Assembly (NCBI RefSeq): GCF_019279795.1
Contig: NC_056748.1
Span: forward strand, 610,885,570 to 610,949,569
Reading direction: 5' to 3'
DNA from: Protopterus annectens
Lineage: Eukaryota; Chordata; Ceratodontiformes; Protopteridae
Length of the DNA stretch: 64,000 bases
Below are positions 23,478-34,671 of the stretch, one piece after another. Position numbers and translations under genes: made by a program. The first letter of the stretch is position 1. Each line of letters opens with the position of its first letter. The notes beneath the pieces were generated by a model. That model saw only the letters and a list, made by a program, of their open reading frames with translations, did no database searches and had not been told where the DNA came from.

Positions 23478-25369
23478 ATGTTTAATAGTCACAGTAAAAC
23501 AAAAAAATACATGGATTTAACTTTATTATCTTTAAATACCAATGGCTTAAACAATCCTAGGAAGAGATCAAATCTACTGAAATATTTAAAACTGAACAAA
23601 GCACAAATTGTCTTCCTTCAAGAAACTCATTTCAGAACAAATGACAATTTCAAATGGAATTCTAAGGAATATATGATATTGGCGCCATCTACTTATATGG
23701 CAAAGACAAAAGGGGTAACAATTTTATGGAAAATAAATGTGATTAACCATTAAATCATTTATAAGTATTTAGATAAAGAAGGGCTTATGGCATTAGTAAT
23801 AGTTAAATATAATAACAGAATATGAACCCTAGCCAATCTGTACTAGTTCCCAGGCATTGGAACAGGAACTGTTAAAAAACACATTTCATTTCCAGTAATT
23901 ATAAAGGCAACGTAATATTAGGAGGAGATTTTAACTGTATATTTGATATTTCTGAAACTACAAATAAAAGACTGCTACGTATATCTGCTGTATCAAAAGC
24001 TTTAAACAAGTGGGAAGAATCATTTCATCTTGCAGATACTTTCAAATTTAAAGAAGAGAAATCTGTGTTGTTTTCCCATCAAGATCACAGATTTGGTACC
24101 CAAACTAGAATAGATAAAATATCTGTTGCCCATGCCTTACACTCTAAAATCATTAATTTCTCAATCACTCCCTGCCCCTTTTCAGACCACAATTCATTGA
24201 TACTAAAATAAAATGGGTACAAATCATTAATCTTTAACTCCAGAATTCCAGCATATATAACTAAAATTAGAGTTCAAATCCTGGTTATTATCTGAATTAC
24301 AGTTCTTCTTGGATAATAATTACACCACAGAGATAAATAAAATAATGATATGGGACTTATTAAAAGCTTACATATATGGTAAAACCCTAACTTGGTATAA
24401 AAAAAAATCAGAGAATGAGATTCTGAATTATTAGATCTACAATCCAAACTTTTATCAGTAAAAGCTGAAAAAAATCAAAATCATTTGAAGATTAAAAAGA
24501 AAGTAGAAGTACTAAACAATAAATACAACAAAATTATAACACACAAAACTGTTTAGCTTTAGAAAAACTAAAAATTAATACCTTGGCCACTTCTCCCAAA
24601 TATCTACATAATTTATCCACAAGAATCAAAATACAAACAAAAGCTAATAATATTAAAAGTATCTTCTATGAAAAGAAAGGGGAAAAATGTCTCAGATATA
24701 GGTGACATTCTTGATGCCTATAGAAATCACTATATGGAACATTTCCAAAAAGAAAATATACATATCGATCAATTAATTCTAGCTGAAAAATGTTATAATA
24801 TAAAAAATACCAGAAGCACCCATATCCTACAAAGAAATTACAGATACAATAAAAGAGGGCAAAAATAATAAAGCTCCAGGTATAGATGGCATAATTATGG
24901 AAATACATAAACTTTTTTCTTGAAAGATACTATCCCTCTTCCATTCCATAGAACTCTATTAGAAATTCAGTCACAAGCTTTAATACCACCCTCTTGGAGA
25001 TATTCCTTAATCACATCAGTCCTAAAGGAAAGCAAACCCCAAATCTCTGTACCTCATATAGACCTATATCATTATTAAGTAATAACTATAAGATATTTAT
25101 GACAATATTAACTAACAGAATGAAAATACCACTATCCAAAACAATAAATAATGATCAAACTGGATTTATATATCATAGACACACGCATGACAATATTAAA
25201 AGGATAATTTCTCTTATGGATTATGTTAATAAAGAAACACTCATAATTGGCTTAGATATAGAGAAATCCTTTGATTCCCTAAATTGGGACTATTATTCAA
25301 AATCCTAATGCTATTTGATTTTCCTGTATTCTTTTTTCATCTCCTAAAGAATATATATACAAATAAAGA

Positions 25370-25418
<49 letters not shown>

Positions 25419-26840
25419 AATAATTTAGCGTATGTCCTTTTACATCTGAATCTATATATATAACAAAAGACACTAAACAAGGATGGCCCATGTCACCAAT
25501 TCTGTTTGCTCTTGCTATTGAAATATTGGCAGATTCAATTCGTAACAGTATAAAAATCAAAGGAATAGATGTTTATGAATAATAAAGTAATGCTATTTGC
25601 TGATGACATATTACTAACATTAATACAAAAGAGACAGAAAAAGTAGATATAATAATTGACAAATTTCACATGACTTCAGGACACCATTTCAATAAATCAA
25701 AATTGTTATTTTCAAATAAAAAAAAAAAAAACTGCAGACTAAGGGGGATCACATCATAGGGAAACAAGAATCTACCTTAAAATATCCAGGAATTGAGTTA
25801 AGCAAGGATAATAATGAATTTGTCTCAAAAATACAGTAATATCAGTGCAATTAAAATCTCTGTGGAAAAATGGAACAAAATAATATTAACATTTCAAGAT
25901 AGACTACAGTTAATAAAAATGGTTTTACTACCCAATATCCTATATATAGTCTTGGCAATACAACTGTTACCAGAAAGGTGTATACTTAAAGAAATAAACT
26001 CATGCCTAATACAATTTTTATGGTTTCCCCAAAAGAAACAGAATAGCTTTAATATATCATATCAGACCATGGAAACAGGGAGGATTAAACTTTCCTGATA
26101 TAGAAACATGTATAAAAGCATCAATATCTAAAACAGTCTCAGATTGGATAAGTCTAAATTACTGTGCAAATTGGAACAAATTACTAACTGTAATATCAAT
26201 AAATGAATTTGATTTGCAAAAAAAATTTTGAATAACACATAAAAACAGTTTGCTATGGGACATATGTATTAGTATGCAATATAACATAACTAAACCCACT
26301 AAAACTCATATGATTAATTATCACATTGACTCGTTTAGGAAAATTATTAATGCAAATATAGATTTAAAAATCTGGTTTGATCTTTTAACACCATTTATGG
26401 TCACAAAGAACTTTCCACATAAAATATATTGAGAAATTATTAATTCCTGGGAACAGAAAGGATTTGTTTGTTGACTCTCATGTATCAAAGAACTAAAAGT
26501 TTTAGGTATGCAAGTAATAAAAACAACATACAGAATTCCACAACAGGACTGGCTAACTTTACAGAGTATTCTGTCATATTCACAAGATTTAAGTAGAATA
26601 ATTAACAATTCTGCATTTAAAGACATACCTAAATTTAAGAAATACATATATAAAATCATATATAATGACTTTGACATGGGAAACAGTATTTCAGAATTTT
26701 ACAAAAGACTGATAAACTGTAAAACAACACCCAAAACCTCATATTGGAAATATATAACAAAAGGACACTCAATACAGTTAACTGAAGATATTAAAACAAA
26801 TATCTTATCAATAAAATATACATCCTTTACACAATACTAG
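23478..26840 (+). pseudogene. L1/Tx1-like ORF2 (endonuclease and RT) remnant of family C
   Basis: Open pieces are 23478-23753 (endonuclease N-terminus), 24668-24868 (linker), 24994-25308 (RT fingers and palm), 25814-26098 and 26508-26840 (thumb and C-terminus). The catalytic loop keeps both Asp residues. In the B-motif, QGCP is QGWP. A (TA)n expansion at 25371-25416 is inserted between RT motifs A and B, at a short KEYIY-like coding position, and disrupts the frame. At least six frame breaks make it non-functional. Confidence 0.75.
25371..25416. repeat. (TA)n microsatellite inside LINE C RT
   Basis: About 23 TA units lie within coding sequence. They expand a local AT-rich codon run. Confidence 0.9.
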
Positions 26841-26850
26841 AAAGTGCTTA

Positions 26851-27429
26851 GAATTGAATCTGTAGTTGCCCAAAATTCTGTACAGAACAGTAACCCACTG
26901 CAAGTTATAGTCAACAAATCTGAAATTTTTATTTCACTAGTCAGGCACAGAGCGCATCATTGTACCACATGAAAGAAAGCTGTCAAATTATTACTGTAAG
27001 GGCTTACATTTCTCTTGACTCATCTAACCTTCACTCTACTAAACTGTCCTTACTGTCCACCCTTGGCAAGTAACTTTAGAAACAGAGACATTCCTTATAC
27101 CATTCATTCAAATGAAAACAGTATCATTACTTGAGTGAGGCCCTCCTTCATCAGATCTAAAGCTGAAGCAACTGTTTAAAGATTACCTCCCATAGCCCGG
27201 AGTTTTATAGCTCACAAAAAAAAAAGGAAATTCAAAAAGAGTCTGATATACCAAGCAGATGACTGTAAATGTAGTATTATAAAAGAATCTGATATCATTC
27301 CTAAAAGACTAAAAATTTTACACAAGGATAATGGTGTAACTCAGAACACCATGTGTCAATTATAGCACAGCCTCACATTTTAAGGTATGTTTCTAGTGGC
27401 ATGCATAAATGTATGCATCTTCTAATATT
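26851..27429. other. no gene or named repeat seen
   Basis: Mixed-composition sequence with an A-run near 27218. No exon-like frame or family match was found. Confidence 0.4.
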
Positions 27430-28356
27430 CATAGGTAGGTACTAGGCTATTGGCCGTAGGGCCTATATAAGCCTAGCCAAAAAGGTACCCTGGCTTTCAC
27501 CACCCAAGAAAATTATTTTCCTGTGCCCCTGTCGAGCAGAGCCACAGAAGTTATCCCTGGGGTGAATTTGCTATTTCCCATCCAATCATCAAGATTTTTC
27601 CTGAAGATTGCTAATGAGGAGCTTTGTTTGATATAGATAGGTAGTTTGTTCCAGAGTATGGTAAGTCTCTGGGACAGGAATCTATCCCTCCGGCATGTTC
27701 TGTTTATTGTGGTGACAAGGTTTAGGTCCCTAGAACGTGTAGTTCGGAGGGATTGGGATTTCTTTAAGTGGAGCATGTCCAACAGCTCTGGGTTTGACAT
27801 AGCTTTGTATGTTAGGCAGAGATCACCTCTGAGTAGGCGATATGCGACCGAGTAAAGCTGGAGTTTTTTGAGACAGTCTGCGTAGGGCATCTGGTTGAGG
27901 CCAGTAGTCCTCTTTGTGAGGTATTTCTCCTGCCTTTCCAGTTGTAGATGTCTTATGAGGTACGTAACAAAAGGGGCGTTGTACTCTATAATGGGTCTAA
28001 TGAGTGATGAGTAGAGGGGAACAATGACCTCTTTTTTCCTGGATGAGAAACCTTTTGTGATGAGGTGTGCCACGTAGAAGGCTTGCCTGACTACTGTGGA
28101 GATGTGATTATCAAAGGAGAGGCTACTGTCCACCTGTGTCCCAAGGTCTCATCACACTTTCAGTGTTAAGTAGACTACCACCTATGTGGTAGTTCATGGG
28201 TACAGAGTTTTTACCAAAGAGGATGACAGTGCACTTTTTGGCATTGAGCTTGAGGCCATGGCTTTGACACCAGGCATCTGTCTCATTGAGGCCCTTTTGT
28301 AGAATGTCCACATCATTAGGAGTTTCGATTATGGCTCCTAGTTTGCAGTCATCTTA
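27430..28356 (-). mobile_element. CR1-like LINE copy A4, 5'-truncated
   Basis: The tail (ataggtaggtactaggct) lies at 27432 and the copy ends abruptly within the RT at 28356, just after the codons for CKLGAI. Two frames (28311-28123 and 28133-27513) overlap at a 2-base shift near 28130, where a codon pair of VIRDLGTQVD is lost. The downstream frame is otherwise open to the normal ORF2 terminus (LLDRGTGK). Confidence 0.85.
27513..28311 (-). pseudogene. CR1-like RT palm/thumb and C-terminus in A4
   Basis: Codes the RT from just after the catalytic loop to the natural C-terminus. Conserved blocks are HGLKLNAKKC, RKKEVIVPLYSSLIRPIIEY, YRLLRGDLCLTYKAMSNPELLDMLHLKKS and a final SLAIFRKNLDDWMGN. One frameshift near 28130 and loss of one residue in RHLQQLER are the visible lesions, so this is a young copy for its family. 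Confidence 0.75.
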
Positions 28357-28489
28357 TAGTTTAAAAGTAAATGTGTCAAGTGACAGCAGGCAGATTCTTG
28401 TTTTCTCTGTGCATAATTTGTTACAATGTGAATCTCATGAGTTAGTTGTAAGACGGTAATGTTAAGAGACTCTTCAAATCTTATGTTTA

Positions 28490-28670
28490 CCTACATATTT
28501 TTAGGTGGACAGGGTCTCATCTGCAGATACCTGTCTACTATTTGTTGTGATTTTATGATATGCTGTAACTGCTTGGTTGGCCCAGGTCATGGCTGAAAAG
28601 GCTCTGTGGACCAGCACACCAACCCATTTAACAGATGTTAATAAATAAATGCCTGTAATGTAAAATAGTT
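28490..28670 (+). mobile_element. decayed SINE copy X1
   Basis: Its 3' half (tggctgaaaaggctctgtgg through aacagatgttaataaataaa) matches the end of copy X2 at 29120-29190. It terminates in a TAAATAAA-type tail. The 5' boundary is approximate. Family not named. Confidence 0.5.
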
Positions 28671-28959
28671 GTCTTGGAAAAATGTTGCAGTAACTGCAGG
28701 TTAGGGGATATCAAAACTTTAAACGCTTTGTTCTCTGGAGTCTTTCATCGCTTTATATAAAGACTGTCTCACCCCTAAAGGTTTCTGCCAAGGTGATGCC
28801 TTTACTAGATCTTGATATACAAGACTTTATCCTACTACAGAGATCAACAAAGTAAGATTGCTTCACTATTTATACTGTCCGGCTCCTGTTTAGAAAGCAC
28901 CAAGTGTTCTATTAAAATGACTAGGTGAAAAGGGTTCCACATTAGCTGAGTGGAGAATT

Positions 28960-29195
28960 GTTGTTCATACCTAACATGTGGCCATTTCCTTTGTATAACT
29001 TGCATGTTCTCTCTCTGTCTGCATGGATTTTCTCCAGATACTGGACATTCCAAAAACATGCTAATTGATTGGTTGTACTAAACTGTCTTTAATTTACTCA
29101 TGCCTGTGTGACTACTTTGTGGCTGAAAATGGTCTAGACTAGCGTACTAACATGATTAACAGATAATGAATTAAATAATTTCTCTGTTACCTGAT
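28960..29195 (+). mobile_element. decayed SINE copy X2
   Basis: Contains a central block (cttgcatgttctctctctgt, tggattttctcc, then acatgctaattgattgg) that resembles the conserved middle of tRNA-SINEs widespread in fish and amphibians. It ends with the same tail as X1. It lies about 390 bases upstream of the WASHC2 exon. Confidence 0.55.
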
Positions 29196-29570
29196 ACTGT
29201 TTCCATCTTTCACACTCAAGTGGGTGACGCATTCACATCCTGTGAAAGTTGCTGTGAATTCTTCCTTCAGAGAGCTACTTGGCAACTCTAGGTGCTACTT
29301 GCCTAACCTGTTGTGGACCATTATGCTCTTATTTCATCTCCAAATTACCATCAAAAACCTAGTGGATATGGGTCTGTACCCCACTTCTTTTCTGAGTGCA
29401 GTGTTTGTAACAGTACTAAAAGGAATTGTAGGGTTTAATTAGAAAGTATGATTAATAGAATTCTAAATAATGGATGCTTTCTGTTTTTTTCTAAATGTAG
29501 GGATAAACTAAAGTTTTGTTCAGGATGTGAGTGACAAGTTATTGTTTCTTGTTAATCATGCTATTGTGCT

Positions 29571-29581
29571 CTTTTTCTTAG
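29571..29581 (+). promoter_or_regulatory. 3' splice acceptor of the WASHC2 last exon
   Basis: Pyrimidine tract ctctttttctta followed by AG at 29580-29581, immediately before the DDIF codons. Confidence 0.75.
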
Positions 29582-29721
29582 ATGACATCTTTTCAACCAA
29601 CAGTAAAACCAAAACAACTAAGCCCAAGTCAAAATCAGGAAAGAAGGCACCTGATATTACAGCAGATGTCAAGACTTCCAGTATATTTGATGATCCTTTG
29701 AATGTCTTGGGAGGCAATTAA
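29582..29721 (+). CDS. WASHC2: WASHC2 (FAM21) last coding exon, C-terminal tail
   Basis: Terminal exon of the WASH-complex subunit WASHC2/FAM21, a long cytosolic tail protein that binds retromer (VPS35) on endosomes through repeated acidic LFa motifs. The exon opens with a split Asp codon, reads DDIF, then a Lys-rich stretch with KTTKPKSKS, and ends SSIFDDPLNVLGGN plus TAA at 29719. As I recall it, the vertebrate WASHC2 C-terminus has the same order: DDIF, KTTKPKS, IFDDPLNAFGG, stop. A tttttcttag acceptor ends at 29581, and a plausible branch site (ttaat) lies near 29552. The frame is open upstream to an ATG at 29527, but that part is intronic. No other WASHC2 exon was found in the window. 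Confidence 0.87.
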
Positions 29722-30050
29722 AATATTTTTCCAGTCATTGCTAACTACTCATCATTCTTGTTTAGTAATGTATTTCCATATTCTATTATTTCTGTACAAT
29801 AGATACCATTTTTGTTTATACTGATTACATTAATACAAAGGAATGATGTGTAGAATACTTTCTGACATTCCATATGGGTGGTCCTTTGACGCACTACCTG
29901 CTGGGTTCTTCACTTAAAGTACAACTGTATATAATATTATAACTCTTGGTTTACCATCCACATTTCTGAGAACCCAGACATCTTTGCCACTTAACTGTCA
30001 TATGTAACATTTTTTTTTCGATTAAATGTGCATAAAAAATTATGTTTTAA
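29722..30050 (+). other. WASHC2 3' UTR (approximate)
   Basis: Unique AT-rich sequence follows the stop. The nearest polyadenylation-type hexamer is ATTAAA at 30021-30026, and cleavage would fall about 20 bases later. The distal end is an estimate. Confidence 0.5.
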
Positions 30051-30680
30051 AAAGAATTCTTTAAGATGAGCTAGCCGTTTGTCATAGTGTTGACAATACT
30101 GAATGTTTTGTGTTTAGGCTGTGTATTGACATGTTTCTAATGCTTAAAACATTAAGTTAATATTTTTTGTAGAGAGCAGAAGAGAATTCCTGGTGGAATG
30201 ATTTTGTCAATCTGCCATTTATTCTTAACTTCTATATAGTAAATCAGTTTTCACATCGTCCAATGATTCCAGATTTTTTGTGTAGGTATTGTTTTCAGAT
30301 ATTTATTACCACTAAAGCATTGTTTTTTTCTCAACATGTTCATGAAGATGATATCAGAGTTCTGACATTTTGTTTCTGGCTGCATACAAGTGTCAAATGT
30401 TATTAGCCAGTATTGCAACATTGCAGAGCATAGCAGTTTCAATATAGCATAAAGACTTGTAAGTTTTTGAAATTTGCTTCATTTTCTCCTGTTTTTGACT
30501 TTGAGCATTTAGTGTACTGCTTTGATATTTCATCAGGTCATAACGTATATGTTTGACATTTTCAGTCTGGATGTTTAACTTGAGCAAAGTATACCTAAGT
30601 AGTTTACAGTAAAATGAAGAAGTTCTGTTGCTAAGAGCTGTAACTCTTAATGGGCAAGCCATTAATTAGTTGTGACTTTT

Positions 30681-30681
30681 T

Positions 30682-30723
<42 letters not shown>
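30681..30723. repeat. poly-T run
   Basis: More than 40 consecutive T. It could be the A-tail of a minus-strand insertion or a homopolymer expansion at a SINE end. Confidence 0.9.
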
Positions 30724-30724
<1 letters not shown>

Positions 30725-30726
<2 letters not shown>

Positions 30727-30870
30727 CATTTTTATGCGTAATGTGATGGACTGGTATGTTCAGAGGTGGTTTGTTGCCTTTTATCTGTTGTCTGCTGGGG
30801 TAGGCCGTGGCTTGTCCACAGCAGTAAACAGGATAAAGAGGATATAAACAAATGAATGACTACATAAAGA
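30725..30870 (+). mobile_element. SINE/L2-type 3' tail
   Basis: The order gtgatggactggt, a ggggtaggc block, aacaggataaag and a final aaatgaatga is the conserved 3' end of L2/V-SINE-type elements found across fishes and amphibians. Only the tail is kept. Confidence 0.6.
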
Positions 30871-31479
30871 TAAATGTAATGGCTCTAGTGTTTTTTCAGA
30901 TTTTTTTTTTTGTGGAGCATATTGCTTGACTTGGTTGAGTGTGTCCTTATTTTTCGTTGACTTCCCTATTTACGCATCCAGTTTTATCAGTTAAGGATGA
31001 TGCCTGTGTTCGGCCAGTCATTGGACAGCATAGGTATATTTAAGGAATCAGCATGTCAGATGAGTCCAGGAAGCCCTACTATGATCATAGTAAGCAGTTC
31101 TTCTGGATCCTTTCTTCATAAACAGAAAAGCATGTTTCTAGAAATGTCTCGTCCTCTTGCTCTTTCCAATTTGCTTGTGGCATTGAGACTTCGTAGCTTC
31201 AGCTAGGGTAACCATGAATTTGAATAGTATTGTCCATGCCCTAGAGAAGGAGAAAAACATCCATGGAATGATCTTACCTGTTCCACTTCTGACCTGTTCC
31301 TAAATGCAGGATTTCAACACTACAAGTGGATACAATACATTTGTACTAGCAGTTCATCTGTTTTGCAGCATTACTTTGGTTTTACTGCTAGTTTGTCATC
31401 CTGATTCAGGACTGTTTTTTAGTATCTTTCATTTACTGGGCTAGTTGTATTCCATCAAATCTTCATTTCAGTATCACTT
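30871..31479. other. no gene seen
   Basis: Intergenic-looking sequence downstream of WASHC2. Frames are short and without recognisable domains. Confidence 0.4.
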
Positions 31480-31535
31480 AGGTTCATAGATAAATACTGA
31501 GCTAGCTGCCCTTATGAGCCATTTTTAGCCTAGCC
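31480..31535 (-). mobile_element. CR1-like LINE 3' tail fragment
   Basis: The plus strand reads ggttcatagataaatactga and then tagcctagcc, a diverged version of the family-A terminal tail. It is the insertion site of PLE-D. Confidence 0.55.
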
Positions 31536-31550
31536 AGTTTCCCTTTTTGT
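31536..31550. repeat. left target-site duplication of PLE-D
   Basis: agtttccctttttgt, identical over 15 bases to 34793-34807. Confidence 0.85.
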
Positions 31551-32632
31551 AAGAACAAATCCAAAAACAAACGAAACATAGTGCAAACTGGCCGTAATCT
31601 TTTATTATAAAACGTAAGCACTTTCAGGTTAAAAAACCCTTCATCAGACAAACTTCACCTAACCATGACGGTCTTTAAATATTAAAACATTTCTAAAAGC
31701 AACCAATTACTTTCTATAGTTGACCCACCTTTTCTTTAAGGCTATTTTTAAAGGTACAGAACTATTTAACCCAGGTGGGTTGTCAGCAGCCAACTGTATG
31801 ATCCATCTTAACTCTGCATATTCTGCATCATTGACAATGTCCCTCCCCCCTTTTTTTCATCTGTGCAACATGCAGAGCCATAAAAACAAAAGTATGATCT
31901 GGAAAGCTGGAAACATGCTGGTACAATGCATTATGTTTATCCTTCTGTCTAATAGATGACAAATGGTGCAGTATTCTTGTTTTTAGCTTACAATTAGTTT
32001 TTCCAACATAAAAACATGGATATGACTTACAGCATGCCAAGTAAACCACATTCTCTGTATGGCAATCTGCATAAAACACAAATGTGTATTTTTTTGTTTG
32101 TAACAGGATGTATAAAATAATTTAAACCATTCACATTTGAACATGATTTGCAATGCCTACAGGGAAAAGTCCCTGTTCTCATGTGTGCAGAGGAAACACT
32201 GTTAGCCTTCTTATTTTTTTAAACCACGTTCTATGCATAACATGTCTTTTATATTACTGTTTCGCTTGAACGTAAATCTGGGTGTCTCATCTAAATATCC
32301 TTCAAGTGATTGTCACTTCTTAGAATCTTCCAGTTTTGCTTAATATCCCATACACATTGTTACTATAACGTAGGATTACCTTAGGTTTTTTATCATACTT
32401 ATTAGATGGCTTCAGCTTGTCTCCCTGCTGTTCTTTATTATCAGAAAACTATGGTCTAGCCCTAGCTTCCCTGTTAGATATTATACTGTTATTAATTTTT
32501 TCTAAATTTTCCTTTGAATACCCCTTTTCCTTGAGATGTTAATTTAACACATCAATTTCTTTGTGAAACTCATTATCTGTGCACAGCCGAGAAACTGTAT
32601 CCTTGCCCTTGCATAATAATATGAAAAGTATG
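31551..32632 (-). repeat. PLE-D inverted repeat, left arm
   Basis: Reverse complement of 33638-34732 with scattered substitutions and small indels. Runs from the post-palm RT region to the 3' end of the left copy. Confidence 0.85.
31613..31650 (-). ncRNA. hammerhead-ribozyme-like motif, left arm of PLE-D
   Basis: On the minus strand the canonical core CTGATGA (31647-31641) is followed by stem II (AGGGTT.../AACCT), GAA (31625-31623), a 3-bp stem III (AGT/GCT), one unpaired T, and ACG pairing with TGT upstream of the core as a 3-bp stem I. All invariant core residues are present. Stem I is short. Confidence 0.55.
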
Positions 32633-33712
32633 CCTGGGATGCATACTACGTGCATTCAAATAATGATTTCTCCAGCATTTTTTCTATGCAAGGTGGTGTT
32701 TATCTTACCAGTTACACTTTTATTTAATGTGACATCTAAACAGGCAATGGTCTCTACTGAAAACCTAAGAAAATCTGTAGTTTTCTTCAGGTAATCAACA
32801 AAGTTTAACAGTTCATCACTGCCCTGTGCCCACAAAAAAAAAAAAAAAAAAAAAAAATATCATCAACAAATCTAACATAAAAAAAATGTTGAAATCTTCC
32901 ATAGATGTTCACATTTAAAAATATTTTTATCTTCCCAGAAGGCTAACACTAAATTAGCATACGAGTCGGCACAGGGTGTGCCCATGGCAACATCTTGTAC
33001 TTGCCTATAATGTGTTCCATTACAAAGAAAGATGTTATTTTCTAACACCAGTGCTAGTGCTTCCAGGATTAAAGTGTTGGTATTCTCATCATATATAATA
33101 CCTGTTATCAGTACCTCTTTCACTGCCTTTAACCCAAATTCATTTGTGATGACCGTGAACAGACTGTTGATGTCCATGGTTACCATCAACACATTCTTCA
33201 AATCTTAGTTTAGCAAGCATCATACAATTTTGATAAAAATTGTGCAGTGTCTTTCAAAATCCTAGGAAAATAAGCAAGCAGATTTTTCAATTTTTAGATA
33301 AATGTTCAGTAACCCATCCCCTCCCTGAAACTATTAGTCTAATCGGTGGTGGTAGGGTATTTTTATGCATTTTTGGTAGTGCTTTAAAAATGGGAATTAC
33401 AGTATGTTCAATGCTTAAAAATACATACAAGTCATCATCTAACACTCCATTTATTCTTAAAGCCCTTAGCTTTTTACCAACATTACTTATATATTGCTTA
33501 ACGATCAGAGGTGAAATATTTCTGTAAGTACTGATATCACTGGTTTGGGCATCCAAAGATTGTATGTATGCTGTAGTATCCATAACTACAACAGCCCCAC
33601 CCTTATCAGCTGGTTTGATAACCAGTCTGTCATCATTCATACTTTTCATAATATTATGCAAGGGCAAGGATACAGAGTTTCTCGGCTGTGCATAGATAAT
33701 AATGAGTTTCAC
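31828..33712 (-). pseudogene. Penelope RT and GIY-YIG endonuclease, left copy of PLE-D
   Basis: From the right: 33712-33287 carries the RT N-terminal block (VIKPADKGGAVVVMDTTAY, LPKMHKN-like, PIRLIVSG), 33201-32872 the palm with TMDINSLFT (motif A) and VAMGTPCADSYANLVLAFWE (motif B). The FVDDIF catalytic loop falls at about 32870-32850, next to an A-run of about 26 bases that breaks the frame. The zinc-cluster linker and the GIY-YIG domain (VVYLACC..., CFYVGKTNCKLKTRI, 32079-31828) follow. The first 70 or so bases of the 33712 frame belong to the inverted right copy. Stops and frameshifts inactivate the gene. Confidence 0.8.
32829..32857. repeat. poly-A run next to the RT catalytic loop of PLE-D
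   Basis: A run of about 26 A on the plus strand reads as poly-Phe on the coding strand, immediately after the FVDDIF codons, and breaks the reading frame. Confidence 0.85.
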
Positions 33713-34453
33713 AAAGAAATTGATGTGTTAAATGAACATCTTAAGGAAAAGGGGTATTCAAAGGAAAATTTAGAAGCAACTGAGAACAGTATAATATCTA
33801 ACGGGGAAGCTAGTGCTAGACCATGGTTTTCTGATAATAAAGAACAGCAGGGAGACAAGTTGAAGCCATCTAATAAGTATGATAAAAGGCCTAAGGTAAT
33901 GCTACGTTATAGTAACAATGTGTATGGGATATGTGATATTATTAAGCAAAATTGGAAGATACTAAAAAGTGACAAACACTTGAAGGATATTTTAGATGAG
34001 AAGCCCAGATTTCCCTTCAAGCGAAATAGTAATGTAAAAGACATGTTATGCATAGAACCTGGTTTAAAAAATAAGAAGGCTAATAGTGTTTCCTCTGCAC
34101 ATATGAGAACAGGGACTTTTCCCTGTAGGCAGTGCAACGCATATTCAAATGTGAATGGTTTAAATTATTTTATGCATCCTGTTACAAGCAAAACAATACA
34201 CATTTGAGTTTTATGCAGATTGCCATACAGAGAGAGTGGTTTACTTGGCATGCTGCAAGTCATGTTCGAGTTTTTTATGTTGGAAAAACTAATTGTAAGC
34301 TAAAAACAAGAATATTGCACCATTTGTCATTTAGACAGAAGGATAAACATAATGCATTGTACCAGCATGTTTCCAGCTTTCCAGATCATACTTTTGTTTT
34401 TATGGTTCTGCATGTTTCACAGATGAAAAAAGTGGGGTGGGCACATTGTCAAT
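33670..34453 (+). pseudogene. Penelope thumb, linker and GIY-YIG endonuclease, right copy of PLE-D
   Basis: The frame to 34207 encodes the post-RT linker: SRLCIDNNEFHKEIDVLNE, the zinc-type CRQCN region near 34125 and FMHPVTSKT. After a frame change the endonuclease continues (34132-34455) with FYVGKTNCKLKTRILHHL near 34275. The conserved YVGKT strand is intact, but the first strand (VVYLAC in the left copy) is damaged. There is no RT palm because the copy is truncated there. Confidence 0.75.
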
Positions 34454-34632
34454 GATACAGAGTATGCAGTGTTAAGATGGATCATACAGTTGGCTGCTGA
34501 CAACCCACCTGGGTTAAATAGTTCTGTACCTTTAAAACCAACCTTAAAGAAAAGGCGGGTTAAGTATAGAAAGTAATTGGTTGCTTTAAGAAATGTTTTA
34601 ATATTTAAAGACTGTCATGGTTATGTGAAGTT

Positions 34633-34671
34633 TGTCTGATGAATGTTTTTTTAACCTGAAAGCGCTTATGT
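34633..34671 (+). ncRNA. hammerhead-ribozyme-like motif, right arm of PLE-D
   Basis: Core CTGATGA lies at 34636-34642 and GAA at 34658-34660. A perfect palindromic stem III (AGCGCT, 34661-34666) and one unpaired T follow. Stem II is weakened relative to the left arm (atgttt against aacct) and stem I is only A-U plus two wobbles. This fits a decaying minimal hammerhead that would need dimerisation through stem III. Confidence 0.5.

Larger units (their letters stand above)
23461..26850 (+). mobile_element. L1/Tx1-like LINE family C, AT-rich copy
   Basis: A LINE distinct from family B. The endonuclease starts near 23512 (LLSLNTNGLNNPRKR, VFLQETHF) and reaches FSDHNSL near 24190. The RT runs from about 24860 (NNKAPGIDGI) through YRPISLLSNNYKIF, NDQTGFIYHRHTHDN and DIEKSFDSLNWDY to MSPILFALAIEILADSIR near 25495 and FADDILLT near 25605. 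Thumb and C-terminal pieces end near 26840. ORF1 was not recognised. Base composition is much more AT-rich than family A. Confidence 0.8.

Noticed and set aside
23248-23520. Small hydrophobic open frame, possible membrane peptide
   Set aside because: AT-rich composition alone gives such frames. It lies where a LINE 5' UTR is expected.
33545-33720. Plus-strand N-terminal part of the frame that runs on to 34207
   Set aside because: Up to about 33638 it is antisense to the left-copy Penelope RT. Coding homology on the plus strand starts only in the right arm.
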